From a bacterium (GTDB lineage Bacteria > Gemmatimonadota > Glassbacteria > GWA2-58-10): a stretch of DNA of 12,483 nt. The DNA is taken from positions 1 through 12,483 of the forward strand of contig JAJFUG010000193.1 of NCBI GenBank assembly GCA_021372515.1, given 5' to 3'. Of the stretch, positions 1-6,272 are shown in pieces; within the stretch, counting starts at the first letter, position 1, and every line of letters begins with the position of its first letter. The notes under the pieces are model-generated. The model had not been told where the DNA came from, ran no database searches, and saw only the letters and a list, made by a program, of their open reading frames with translations. The position numbers were made by a program, and so were the translations under genes.

Positions 1-1
1 C

Positions 2-928
2 GCCGCCGATCTGGCGCGCCGCACCGGCTGCGACATCTTCATCGCCCTGGGCGGCGGCAGCGTGATGGACACAGTGAAGCTGGCCGCGATCATGAGCGTG
101 CACGAGGGCGCCCTGGCCGACTACCAGATACAGAAACTCCAGTTCCGGCCGCAGTGCCCCGCGGTCATCGCCATCCCCACCACCGCGGGTACGGGCTCCG
201 AGGCGACCAAGGTCTCGGTGATCACCAACCCGGCCCTGGGGGTGAAAAAGGGTGTCTACTCCTGGGACATGCTGCCCACGGTGGTGCTGCTGGATGCCCA
301 GCTCTGCCTGGACCTTCCGCCCGATATCACCCGCGACACCGGCCTGGATGCCCTGGGCCAGGCCATCGAGGGCTACCTGTCCACCGCCAACAACGCCATC
401 GTGATGGCGCATGCCGCCCATGCGGTGAGGCTCATCCGCGCGAACCTGCCCCTGGCCGTGCGCGAGGGCCGCAACATCGAGGCGCGCCACAACATGCTCC
501 TGGCCGCCTACTGCGGCGGCGTGTCGATCGGCACCGGGGTGGGCCTGGGCCACGAGCTGGCCATGGCCGTGGGCAGCCACCGTCACCTGGCCCACGGCAA
601 GCTGGTCGGCATCCTCACCCCCTATTGCCTGAAAGCCAACCTGGGCTGGGCGGATGAGCGGATCGGGGAGCTGGCCTGGCTGTTCGGACTGCGCGGGCAG
701 GAGAGCGCGAACCGGGCGGGCGGGGCACTGGTGCGCGAGCTGGCCGAGTTCAACCGCGGCCTGGGCCTGGAGCGCTCCCTGGGTGAGCTGGGGCTCACCA
801 CGGCGGACATCGACCGTATCCTCGAGCTGACCCCGGTATCCACCACGATCCGCACCAACCCGCGGCCCCAGGACAACGCCCTGCGCCGTCAGGTGCTGGA
901 GGAAGCGATTGCCGGGGTGGAACTCTGA
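2..928 (+). CDS. Iron-containing alcohol dehydrogenase family protein (5' truncated)
   Basis: This is a group III (Fe-dependent) alcohol dehydrogenase-type NAD(P)-dependent oxidoreductase. The N-terminus lies outside the window; 308 residues remain, read in frame from base 2. Seen: the nucleotide-binding GGGSVMDTVK segment near the start (about bases 47-76) and the family signature AIPTTAGTGSEAT (about bases 170-208). The metal-site Asp in GLDALGQ is at 347-349. Two histidines 14 residues apart, at 551-553 and 593-595, match the last two metal ligands of FucO-type enzymes. Odd: the position of the second ligand (His in the usual DALTHA) is Gln at 359-361, and the conserved His four residues after the third ligand is Met at 563-565. 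The remaining Asp-His-His set resembles the three-ligand site of glycerol dehydrogenases. The substrate cannot be told. The family call is firm. Confidence 0.9.
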   Translation, partial: AADLARRTGCDIFIALGGGSVMDTVKLAAIMSVHEGALADYQIQKLQFRPQCPAVIAIPTTAGTGSEATKVSVITNPALGVKKGVYSWDMLPTVVLLDAQLCLDLPPDITRDTGLDALGQAIEGYLSTANNAIVMAHAAHAVRLIRANLPLAVREGRNIEARHNMLLAAYCGGVSIGTGVGLGHELAMAVGSHRHLAHGKLVGILTPYCLKANLGWADERIGELAWLFGLRGQESANRAGGALVRELAEFNRGLGLERSLGELGLTTADIDRILELTPVSTTIRTNPRPQDNALRRQVLEEAIAGVEL

Positions 929-1093
929 GCGACCGGCATTTCTTGCCCTGTCGGACCGTGCTGAAAGCTCGTTTTACGGTTGAATGCCTGCCGGAGTGGA
1001 AAACCGGCCTTCCGGACCGCGCGGCTTGAAATTTGCAGTCAGATCGGGCACTGAAAGTATTCCCTGTCTGCTGTTAAGGAGCGGAGCGCCGGA

Positions 1094-1519
1094 TTGAAAA
1101 ACGCGGACGAAAAGCTGGAACAGAGGCTGGAGCAGGAGCTGGTGCGCCTGCAGAACCTGGGAAGCCTGGTCGAGCTCCAGGCGAGCCTGATCGAGAGCGG
1201 CGAGCTGGAGCGCCTGCCCCGGGTTCTGGAGCGCAAGGACCGCATCATCGCCCGTCTGCAGGAGGCCAGGGCGCAGTACGAGTCCGCGCTGCATGACAGC
1301 CCCGGCCTCACGGCACGGGCACGGCAGTTGTGGGAGGAGTTGGGACAACGTATCCGCGAGCACTCGGCGCGCGACCGGGTCAGCCTGGACCGGGCCGTCG
1401 AAATCAGGCAGGAGTTGGCCCGAAAATTGCGCCAGGTGAAAGCCGGGAAAAAAATGCTCCTCGGCTACGCCCCTGTCGCCACGAAGGGGAAAGCCCGGTT
1501 CAAGGACATTAAAACCTGA
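1094..1519 (+). CDS. flgN: FlgN-like flagellar export chaperone
   Basis: A 141-residue, almost wholly helical and highly charged protein with heptad-like Leu/Ile spacing over residues 5-130. This is the form of FlgN chaperones, which hold the hook-associated proteins FlgK and FlgL in the cytoplasm before export. The tail, LLGY followed by basic residues and FKDIKT, resembles the Gly-Tyr...Asp-Lys end common in the FlgN family. The start is TTG at 1094, chosen because AAGGAG at 1076-1081 lies 12 bases upstream and no ATG is available. The gene lies 152 bp before an flgM-like gene, and flgN-flgM pairing is common, which supports the call. Length is normal for the family (about 140-160). No other flagellar genes are in the window. 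Another coiled-coil chaperone such as a FliT type is possible. Confidence 0.65.
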   Translation: MKNADEKLEQRLEQELVRLQNLGSLVELQASLIESGELERLPRVLERKDRIIARLQEARAQYESALHDSPGLTARARQLWEELGQRIREHSARDRVSLDRAVEIRQELARKLRQVKAGKKMLLGYAPVATKGKARFKDIKT

Positions 1520-1528
1520 GCGTGGCGT

Positions 1529-1556
1529 TAAAGTCCGGCCTGATGGCTGTCGATAA
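1529..1556 (+). promoter_or_regulatory. Sigma-28 (FliA/SigD) type promoter upstream of flgM
   Basis: TAAAGTCC at 1529-1536 and GTCGATAA at 1549-1556 match the flagellar sigma-28 consensus (TAAA, about 15 bp, GCCGATAA). The gap between TAAA and the -10 octamer is 16 bp, within the 15 +/- 1 range, with one mismatch (GTCGATAA for GCCGATAA). The site lies just after the flgN stop, and the leader to the flgM start would be about 105 bases. Control of flgM by the sigma factor it inhibits is known in enteric bacteria, so the position fits. A second near copy of the -10 block (GCTGTCGGATAA, 1584-1595) has no good upstream element. Confidence 0.65.
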
Positions 1557-1671
1557 TAGAGACAGAAAGACATGGAATATCCCGCTGTCGGATAAGACCT
1601 GGAATTGTTAGCGGACCGTCACGGAGCCTGGATTTCAGGACCGCCGGGCCGCGTTTCCCAGAGGACTGCCG

Positions 1672-2187
1672 ATGAAAATAGACAATTTCCTGCAGAGAAC
1701 CGACGCCAAGAGCCTGAAAGACCAGGCCCCGGTGGACAAACCCCGCGAGGGGGCGGTCAAGGGCGCGAAAGACGGCTCCGCCTCCGGTGTGCTCCGGGTG
1801 GACACGGTTACAATCTCCGAGCAGGCGCGCAACCTCCAGCGCACCCAGGGCGAGAACCCGGCCCTCCAGAGCCAGGAGGAAAAGGAAGTCGAGGTCAGCC
1901 AGGACAAGGTGCAGACAGCCCGCACCGCTTTGGCCGGCGGACTGCCCCTGAGCGATGAGGTCGTGGAGAAAACCGCCGAGGCGATCCTGACCAGCGGAGC
2001 CCTGGGCGACATAATCGATTCGCGGCGCCTCGCCGCCGGGGCCGGACGCAGCGGCCTGGACAGTGTGGCCGGCCCGGATGAGGATCGCTTGCAGCAGATC
2101 CGCCAGCGTATCGACTCGGGCTACTACAACAATTCCGAGGTCGCCTCCGGCATCGCCGACCGCATGCTCGAAGACATGCTGGCCTGA
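1672..2187 (+). CDS. flgM: FlgM-like anti-sigma-28 factor with duplicated C-terminal module
   Basis: FlgM binds and inhibits flagellar sigma-28 until it is exported through the completed hook-basal body. This 171-residue protein starts at ATG 1672, with GAGGA at 1661-1665 six bases upstream. An unstructured, polar N-terminal half (1-40) leads to DTVTISEQARNL (44-55), which matches the segment before the sigma-binding helices in FlgM. The C-terminus (136-169: DRLQQIRQRIDSGYYNNSEV then IADRMLED) matches the FlgM pattern of a first helix, a Gly-Tyr turn, and a helix ending IAxxML. Odd: the protein is nearly twice the usual length of about 90-100, and residues 76-109 repeat the same pattern (8 of 34 identical, with many similar residues, ungapped). 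It follows flgN and is preceded by a sigma-28-type promoter. The family call is fairly firm; the number of sigma-binding surfaces is inference. Confidence 0.75.
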   Translation: MKIDNFLQRTDAKSLKDQAPVDKPREGAVKGAKDGSASGVLRVDTVTISEQARNLQRTQGENPALQSQEEKEVEVSQDKVQTARTALAGGLPLSDEVVEKTAEAILTSGALGDIIDSRRLAAGAGRSGLDSVAGPDEDRLQQIRQRIDSGYYNNSEVASGIADRMLEDMLA

Positions 2188-2212
2188 AACACGTGTAACC
2201 TGTGAGACAATT

Positions 2213-2247
2213 AAAGGCCGCCCCCCGCCGGGCGGCCTTTTCTTTTC
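2213..2247 (+). terminator. Intrinsic terminator after flgM
   Basis: GGCCGCCC (2216-2223) pairs with GGGCGGCC (2230-2237) around a 6-base loop. AAA/TTT flanks extend the stem to 11 bp. The run TTTTCTTTT begins at 2238. It lies 26 bases after the flgM stop and closes that transcription unit. Confidence 0.9.
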
Positions 2248-2505
2248 TGATTTGAATCACCCCGTCCTCATCGGCCGCCAAGCCCTAAGCTTTTTTGGGG
2301 AGCCGCGCAGGAAAAAAATCTCCACTGTGATCCGAAAACAGGGTGTAGGGGGAGGTTTGGCCGGCCTCCTGGCGATTACCGCCTGACGGGGTCTCGCTGG
2401 GAAACGCAGGGACATCACTGCAAATAAGTTCCTGCTGGCTTTGCCTCTTCCGCTGAAACGAAAGAAGGCCTTAGAGGGGCTATTCCAGCACGGATATGAG
2501 CACAA

Positions 2506-2519
2506 GCCGTCAAGACGGC
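2506..2519. repeat. 14-bp inverted repeat next to a promoter (possible operator)
   Basis: GCCGTC (2506-2511), AA, GACGGC (2514-2519) is a perfect inverted repeat. It ends three bases before the candidate -35 hexamer of the acetyltransferase promoter. The 2-base centre is too short for a good RNA hairpin, so a dimeric protein site is the more natural reading. No T-run follows on either strand. Confidence 0.4.
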
Positions 2520-2521
2520 CC

Positions 2522-2550
2522 TTGCCCGGAACCCACCCAGCCGGTATTAT
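2522..2550 (+). promoter_or_regulatory. Candidate sigma-70 promoter for the acetyltransferase
   Basis: TTGCCC (2522-2527), a 17-bp spacer, then TATTAT (2545-2550). The hexamers match 4 of 6 and 5 of 6 consensus positions. The expected start is near 2557, giving a leader of about 65 bases to the ATG at 2624. An overlapping TATAAT (2548-2553) would need a 20-bp spacer. Confidence 0.4.
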
Positions 2551-2623
2551 AATTCCCGGCTCTGCCTGCGGCCGGCCCCGCCGGTCGCAGATTCACCCTG
2601 AACCAGGTTGCCCGGCTTGAACG

Positions 2624-3151
2624 ATGAATGTCCTGACCACCGCGCGGCTCAGCCTCGCGCATTCCACCCCGGCCGACCTGGAGGACATGCTGCGCCTGCT
2701 GGGCGACCCGCGGGTGATGGAGTTCTACCCCGAGCCGCTGGACCGGGACGGGACCGCAGCCTGGCTGCTGCGTAACCGTGAGCGCTACGAGCATCACGGC
2801 TACGGCATCTGGACCGCCCGGCTCCTCGGCTCCGGCCAGTTCGCCGGCCTGATCGGGTTGAACCCGATGCGCCTGTCCGAGCGGGAGGAGACCGCCCTGG
2901 CTTACCTCCTCGTACCCGAACTCTGGGGACACGGCCTGGCCACCGAGGGCGCGGCCGCCTGCCGGGATTACGCCCTGGAACGCCTGGGCCTGGCCCGGAT
3001 CGTCTCGCCCGTGCGCCCCGTGAACAGCCGCTCGGTCCGCGTGCTGGAACGGGCCGGTTTCGTTCCGCACGGCCGCTGCCTTCTGGCCGGATTCGAGCAT
3101 GTCGTTTATGTCGCCGGTGAAAAAGGCGAACTCTTCAAGCTTCAGCCCTGA
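2624..3151 (+). CDS. GNAT N-acetyltransferase, RimJ/RimL-like
   Basis: A 175-residue acetyl-CoA-dependent N-acetyltransferase of the RimJ/RimL type, whose members acetylate protein N-termini or small amines. Seen: the N-terminal TTARLSL strand typical of this subfamily (5-11); the GxIGL strand (75-79); the acetyl-CoA pyrophosphate loop LVPELWGHGLATEG (96-109), matching the usual LxPxxWGxGxAxEA; and the terminal NSRSVRVLERAGF motif (134-146). Length is typical. The start is the ATG at 2624; no convincing Shine-Dalgarno sequence precedes it. It has its own promoter-like region and seems to stand alone between the flagellar pair and the sensor gene, so context gives no substrate. The family is firm, the function open. 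Confidence 0.88.
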   Translation: MNVLTTARLSLAHSTPADLEDMLRLLGDPRVMEFYPEPLDRDGTAAWLLRNRERYEHHGYGIWTARLLGSGQFAGLIGLNPMRLSEREETALAYLLVPELWGHGLATEGAAACRDYALERLGLARIVSPVRPVNSRSVRVLERAGFVPHGRCLLAGFEHVVYVAGEKGELFKLQP

Positions 3152-3180
3152 ATCCCAGACTACAGCCCCCCGACTGTTGA

Positions 3181-3330
3181 ATGTTTTTATGCAATCAAGC
3201 GCACGTTTCGAGACAATTGAACGAGTGTTATTCTTATGCTATTGATATTCAAGCTCTTAGCAAAGGCATGCATATTGCTTTAACTTATTGCCAAAGTTTT
3301 GCGCTGTCCACTTTTACACAATCAGCGGAG
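3181..3330. promoter_or_regulatory. AT-rich leader upstream of the MASE3-PAS gene
   Basis: Bases 3181-3300 hold 41 G/C of 120 (about 34%, counted by hand), in sharp contrast to the GC-rich flanks. The reading frame of the downstream gene is open through this stretch from an ATG at 3181, but the encoded residues are not typical of the family and a better start lies at 3340. I read it as promoter or control DNA. TTGATA (3242-3247) and TTGCCA (3288-3293) are -35-like, but neither has a good -10 partner. Confidence 0.4.
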
Positions 3331-3339
3331 TCGGCACCG

Positions 3340-4785
3340 ATGGCCGAACCTAAAACTGAAGACCTTCGACACAGCCTTGCCGGGAAACTGAAAATCGCGG
3401 CAGTGGTCCTGACCATCCTGGTGCTCGGTGTGTTCGTCAGCCAGCGGAACTACCTTTTGTTCCACCTGCTGGCCGAACTGTTCAGCGTGGTGGTGGCGGC
3501 AGGCATCTTCATGTTCGCCTGGAACTCGCGCCAGGTGAGCGAGAACGGGTTTGTCCTGCTGCTGGGCCTGGCCTACCTGTTCGTCGGCCTGTTCGACCTT
3601 CTACACGCCCTCTCTTTCAAGGGCATGCATATCATGGCCGTCTCCGGCTCCAACCTGCCCACCCAGCTCTGGGTCGCGGCCCGGGCGATCGAGAGCGTTT
3701 CCCTCCTTGGCGCCACATTTCTGCTCGGACGGCGTCTGCGGCCATGGCCGCTGGTCCTGACCTGCGCCGTGGTGTCCGGCCTTCTGCTGCTCAGCATTTT
3801 CAGCGGCCATTTCCCGGACTGTTTCCGGGAAGGCCAGGGCCTGACCCTGTTCAAAATCACTCTGGAGTACGCGTTCTGCGTCCTGCTCGCCGTCACCCTG
3901 TTGCGCTTATACAGGCTGCGCGCCAATTTCAGTTCCACCGTCTTCAGACTCGTGGCCTGGTCCCTGGTCAGCAGCATCGCCAGCGAGCTGAGTTTCACCC
4001 TCTACGCCGATCCCTACGGCCTGTTCAACATGATCGGCCACCTGCTTAAAATCCTCTCCTTCTACCTGGTCTACCGGGCGGTGATCTTCACCGGGTTGCA
4101 GCGCCCCGTGGAGCTGCTGTTCCATCGCCTCAGCCGGCAGCAGGACTCCCTGCGCCGCAGCGAGGCCGCCCTGTCCGAGGCCCAGCACATGGCGCACCTG
4201 GGGAACTGGAGTTGGGACCTGGCCACGGGCCGTGTGCTCTGGTCGGACGAGGTCTACAACATCCTCGGCCTGGATCCGGCGGAGCACCAGCCCAGACGCG
4301 AATGGATCGACTACATCCACCCCGGGGACCGCGATATGATTCAGGCCGCCGTGGAGCAGGCCATTTCCGAGGGTGACAGCTACGACCTCGAGGTCTGCAT
4401 GCTCCATTCCGACGGCACGCCCCGGCATGTCCGCGCCATCGGCCGGCTGGATTACGATCCGCTGGGCTGTCCCTCACGCCTGGTGGGGGTCCTGCTCGAC
4501 ATCCACGCCGCCAAGCTCGCTGCGGTCGAGCGCGACAAACTGATCTCCGAGCTGGAGACCGCCCTGGCCAATGTGCACACCCTGTCGGGCATGCTGCCGA
4601 TCTGCTGCTCCTGCAAGAAAATCCGCGATGACTCGGGCTACTGGCGCCAGGTTGAGGAGTACATCAGCGCACATTCCGACGCCGATTTCACCCACGGCCT
4701 CTGCCCGGAGTGTCACGCCAAAGCCATGCGCGAGATGGAAGCCACTTTCCAATTCCCGGTGGACCCGCCTGAAGCACCCGCTTGA
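3340..4785 (+). CDS. MASE3-PAS membrane sensor with C-terminal double-CxxC module
   Basis: A 481-residue inner-membrane signalling protein. In order: seven to eight hydrophobic segments over about 18-254 forming a MASE3-type sensor (LLGLAYLFVGLFDLLHALSF, 75-94, is characteristic); a linker helix; a PAS domain at about 275-392 (GNWSWDLATG, LGLDP, YIHPGDR, and DGTPRHV in the last strands); a short coiled coil (392-414); and a terminal module at 417-461, GMLPICCSCKKIRDD...YW..VE.YI...HGLCPEC, with cysteine pairs at 422/425 and 455/458. This tail recurs after receiver and PAS domains in other bacteria and looks like a zinc knuckle. There is no histidine-kinase, GGDEF, EAL or HTH domain, so the output is unknown. 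The start ATG at 3340 was chosen for GCGGAG at 3324-3329; an upstream in-frame ATG at 3181 runs through AT-rich DNA. Confidence 0.8.
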   Translation: MAEPKTEDLRHSLAGKLKIAAVVLTILVLGVFVSQRNYLLFHLLAELFSVVVAAGIFMFAWNSRQVSENGFVLLLGLAYLFVGLFDLLHALSFKGMHIMAVSGSNLPTQLWVAARAIESVSLLGATFLLGRRLRPWPLVLTCAVVSGLLLLSIFSGHFPDCFREGQGLTLFKITLEYAFCVLLAVTLLRLYRLRANFSSTVFRLVAWSLVSSIASELSFTLYADPYGLFNMIGHLLKILSFYLVYRAVIFTGLQRPVELLFHRLSRQQDSLRRSEAALSEAQHMAHLGNWSWDLATGRVLWSDEVYNILGLDPAEHQPRREWIDYIHPGDRDMIQAAVEQAISEGDSYDLEVCMLHSDGTPRHVRAIGRLDYDPLGCPSRLVGVLLDIHAAKLAAVERDKLISELETALANVHTLSGMLPICCSCKKIRDDSGYWRQVEEYISAHSDADFTHGLCPECHAKAMREMEATFQFPVDPPEAPA

Positions 4786-4815
4786 TCCCGGCCCTGCCGC
4801 GGCCGAGAGGGGGAT

Positions 4816-4848
4816 AAAAAAAGGGACAGCCCCTGCGGCGGCTGCCCC
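4816..4848 (-). terminator. Intrinsic terminator of the HIT / CBM9-like / M24 unit
   Basis: Read on the minus strand, GGGGCAGCC pairs with GGCTGTCCC (arms 4840-4848 and 4823-4831; one G-U pair, 8-base loop) and is followed at once by seven T (4816-4822). It lies about 50 bases past the stop at 4897. On the plus strand the hairpin has no T-run after it, so it does not clearly end the converging sensor gene. Confidence 0.85.
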
Positions 4849-4896
4849 TCTCTCTGACTGATCTAAACAATCCCGACCCACCCCGGACCGCCCCGC

Positions 4897-6234
4897 TCAC
4901 TGCACCGGGGCCGCGAACGCCTCTTTCAAGCCTTTCTCCCCGGCCAGCAGCGGGATTATTTTCCGCTGCAGCGGAGCGCTCAGGTCCACGGTGTGCTTAT
5001 TGTCCGGCCCGGCGGAAATGAACAGGTTGTTGCACATGCGCAGGGCGTAATTCGTGGTCCAGACACCCGGCTCCAGGCTGAACCCCATCCCGGGCATCAC
5101 CTCCCGGTCATCGTGGGCCAGCCAGTCGTCAAGCTGCACGCCGAAGGAATGGCCCCACGGGTTGAGGTTGAACCCCAGCGGCCGTGGAAGCAAATCCGGC
5201 GCGCCCAGCAGCGCCCGCGCCGTATCGTCCACCTGATAGCCAAGCACCTCGTGCCCCGGGCCCATCCCTTGCTCCAGACAGTCCAGGGCCGCCTGCGCCG
5301 CCGCTACGATAGCCGTCCACTGCCCGGTCAGCGACGCGTTGGCGGCCGTATCGGCCACCAGGGTCCAGCCCAGGCGGGCGAACATCGGTAACTCGGCCTT
5401 GCGGGGACGGGCGGAGGCCTCCAGGTAGATCAGGCTGCCGCGGGTTATCACCAGGGGCTGCTTCCGGTCCGGCGAAGCCAACTCGGTGCGGGTCAGGCTA
5501 TCCAGGCGCACGCTCACCGGAGCCACGCTCTCCAGGCCCGCTTTTTTCAAGCCGCTCTCCACCTGACGGGCCAGGTCCCGGTCCGTGGTCTTTTTGCCCG
5601 CGGCCAGACGGTCTCCCAGCCAGAGCACGCTCCGTCCGAGCACCGAATCCAGCGCAGCCGCGGCCGCGCGGTGCGAATCCACATGCCCCAGCATCCAGCG
5701 CGTGTTGAAAAACGACAGCATCGAGCCGGTCGGGATCACCTCGAAAGTCATCCCTTTCAGCCATTCCACCACGCCCGCGCCGGCCTGGTCCAGGTCCGGC
5801 ACGTTGTAACCGGCTGAATAATTGAGCGCCGCCTTGCGCACGAAAGTGTAAAGGTAGCCGGTGAATTGCTTCTCCAGCTCGGCCCGGCTGCGGTAGGGCA
5901 GCGGGTACATCTTGATGCCGCTGAAAACCTTCTCGTCATCCGGATGGTAGACCAGGCAGGGACGCTTGATCGTGGCCATGCCGGGCAACACGATGAACCA
6001 ACGGTGGCGCGTGGACCCGGACAGGCCCAGGACCTCCCGCGCGGCGTCGTCGAACGCCCCCTGGCCCGTGAAAATCCAGGCGTCGAACCGCTTTTCCAGC
6101 ATGTAGGCCTGCATGCCCCGGTACACCTGGGGCTCGACCAGGTCGCGGCCATGCTCCGGGTGGATCGCCTGAGCGGCGGCGGCGGAAAAGAAAACGGCGA
6201 GGCACAGCGTGGCGAAAAAGACTATCCGGCGCAT
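4897..6234 (-). CDS. Exported M24 (aminopeptidase P/creatinase fold) protein, probably degenerate
   Basis: A 445-residue protein with a clear signal peptide: MRR, a hydrophobic core (4-20) and likely cleavage after AQA at 23. The start at 6234 is set by the signal peptide and by AGGGAG about 10 bases upstream. The N-terminal part (25-250) resembles the creatinase N-domain. The C-terminal part shows two M24 landmarks: NPWGHSFGVQ (358-367, His362 as metal ligand) and PGMGFSLEPGVW (381-392, Glu388 as ligand). Odd: the usual DxG...SDxTRT stretch with two metal-ligand Asp is replaced by YLEASARPRKAELPMFARLG (270-289), and the last Glu-bearing strand reads ALRMCNNLFI (397-406). A dinuclear metal site therefore looks lost, and it may bind rather than cut peptides. 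It is the last gene of a minus-strand unit, 38 bases after a CBM9-like gene. The fold call is good; the activity is unknown. Confidence 0.75.
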   Translation of the reverse strand: MRRIVFFATLCLAVFFSAAAAQAIHPEHGRDLVEPQVYRGMQAYMLEKRFDAWIFTGQGAFDDAAREVLGLSGSTRHRWFIVLPGMATIKRPCLVYHPDDEKVFSGIKMYPLPYRSRAELEKQFTGYLYTFVRKAALNYSAGYNVPDLDQAGAGVVEWLKGMTFEVIPTGSMLSFFNTRWMLGHVDSHRAAAAALDSVLGRSVLWLGDRLAAGKKTTDRDLARQVESGLKKAGLESVAPVSVRLDSLTRTELASPDRKQPLVITRGSLIYLEASARPRKAELPMFARLGWTLVADTAANASLTGQWTAIVAAAQAALDCLEQGMGPGHEVLGYQVDDTARALLGAPDLLPRPLGFNLNPWGHSFGVQLDDWLAHDDREVMPGMGFSLEPGVWTTNYALRMCNNLFISAGPDNKHTVDLSAPLQRKIIPLLAGEKGLKEAFAAPVQ

Positions 6235-6272
6235 GCTTTTCACTCTCCCTGTGAACGAGGCGGTTTTGGTAA

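Larger units (their letters stand above)
2248..2623. other. Intergenic stretch without a recognisable gene
   Basis: This span between the flgM terminator and the acetyltransferase holds no open frame I can support. A minus-strand frame at 2257-2505 has no family features and no ribosome site. I checked it by eye for tRNA arms and for the core motifs of the c-di-GMP riboswitch and found none. The last part holds a palindrome (2506-2519) and a promoter-like pair (2522-2550). Confidence 0.5.

Noticed and set aside
991-1009. GCCGG/CCGGC hairpin after the Fe-ADH gene as a terminator
   Set aside because: Only a 5-bp stem with a 9-base loop and no T-run; common by chance at this GC content.
1584-1595. 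Second sigma-28 -10-like block GCTGTCGGATAA
   Set aside because: It carries an extra G and has no TAAA-like element at the right distance. Probably chance or a decayed copy of the upstream site.
2257-2505. Possible 82-residue minus-strand gene in the gap after flgM
   Set aside because: There is no ribosome-binding site, no recognisable motif, and it runs almost into the plus-strand terminator.
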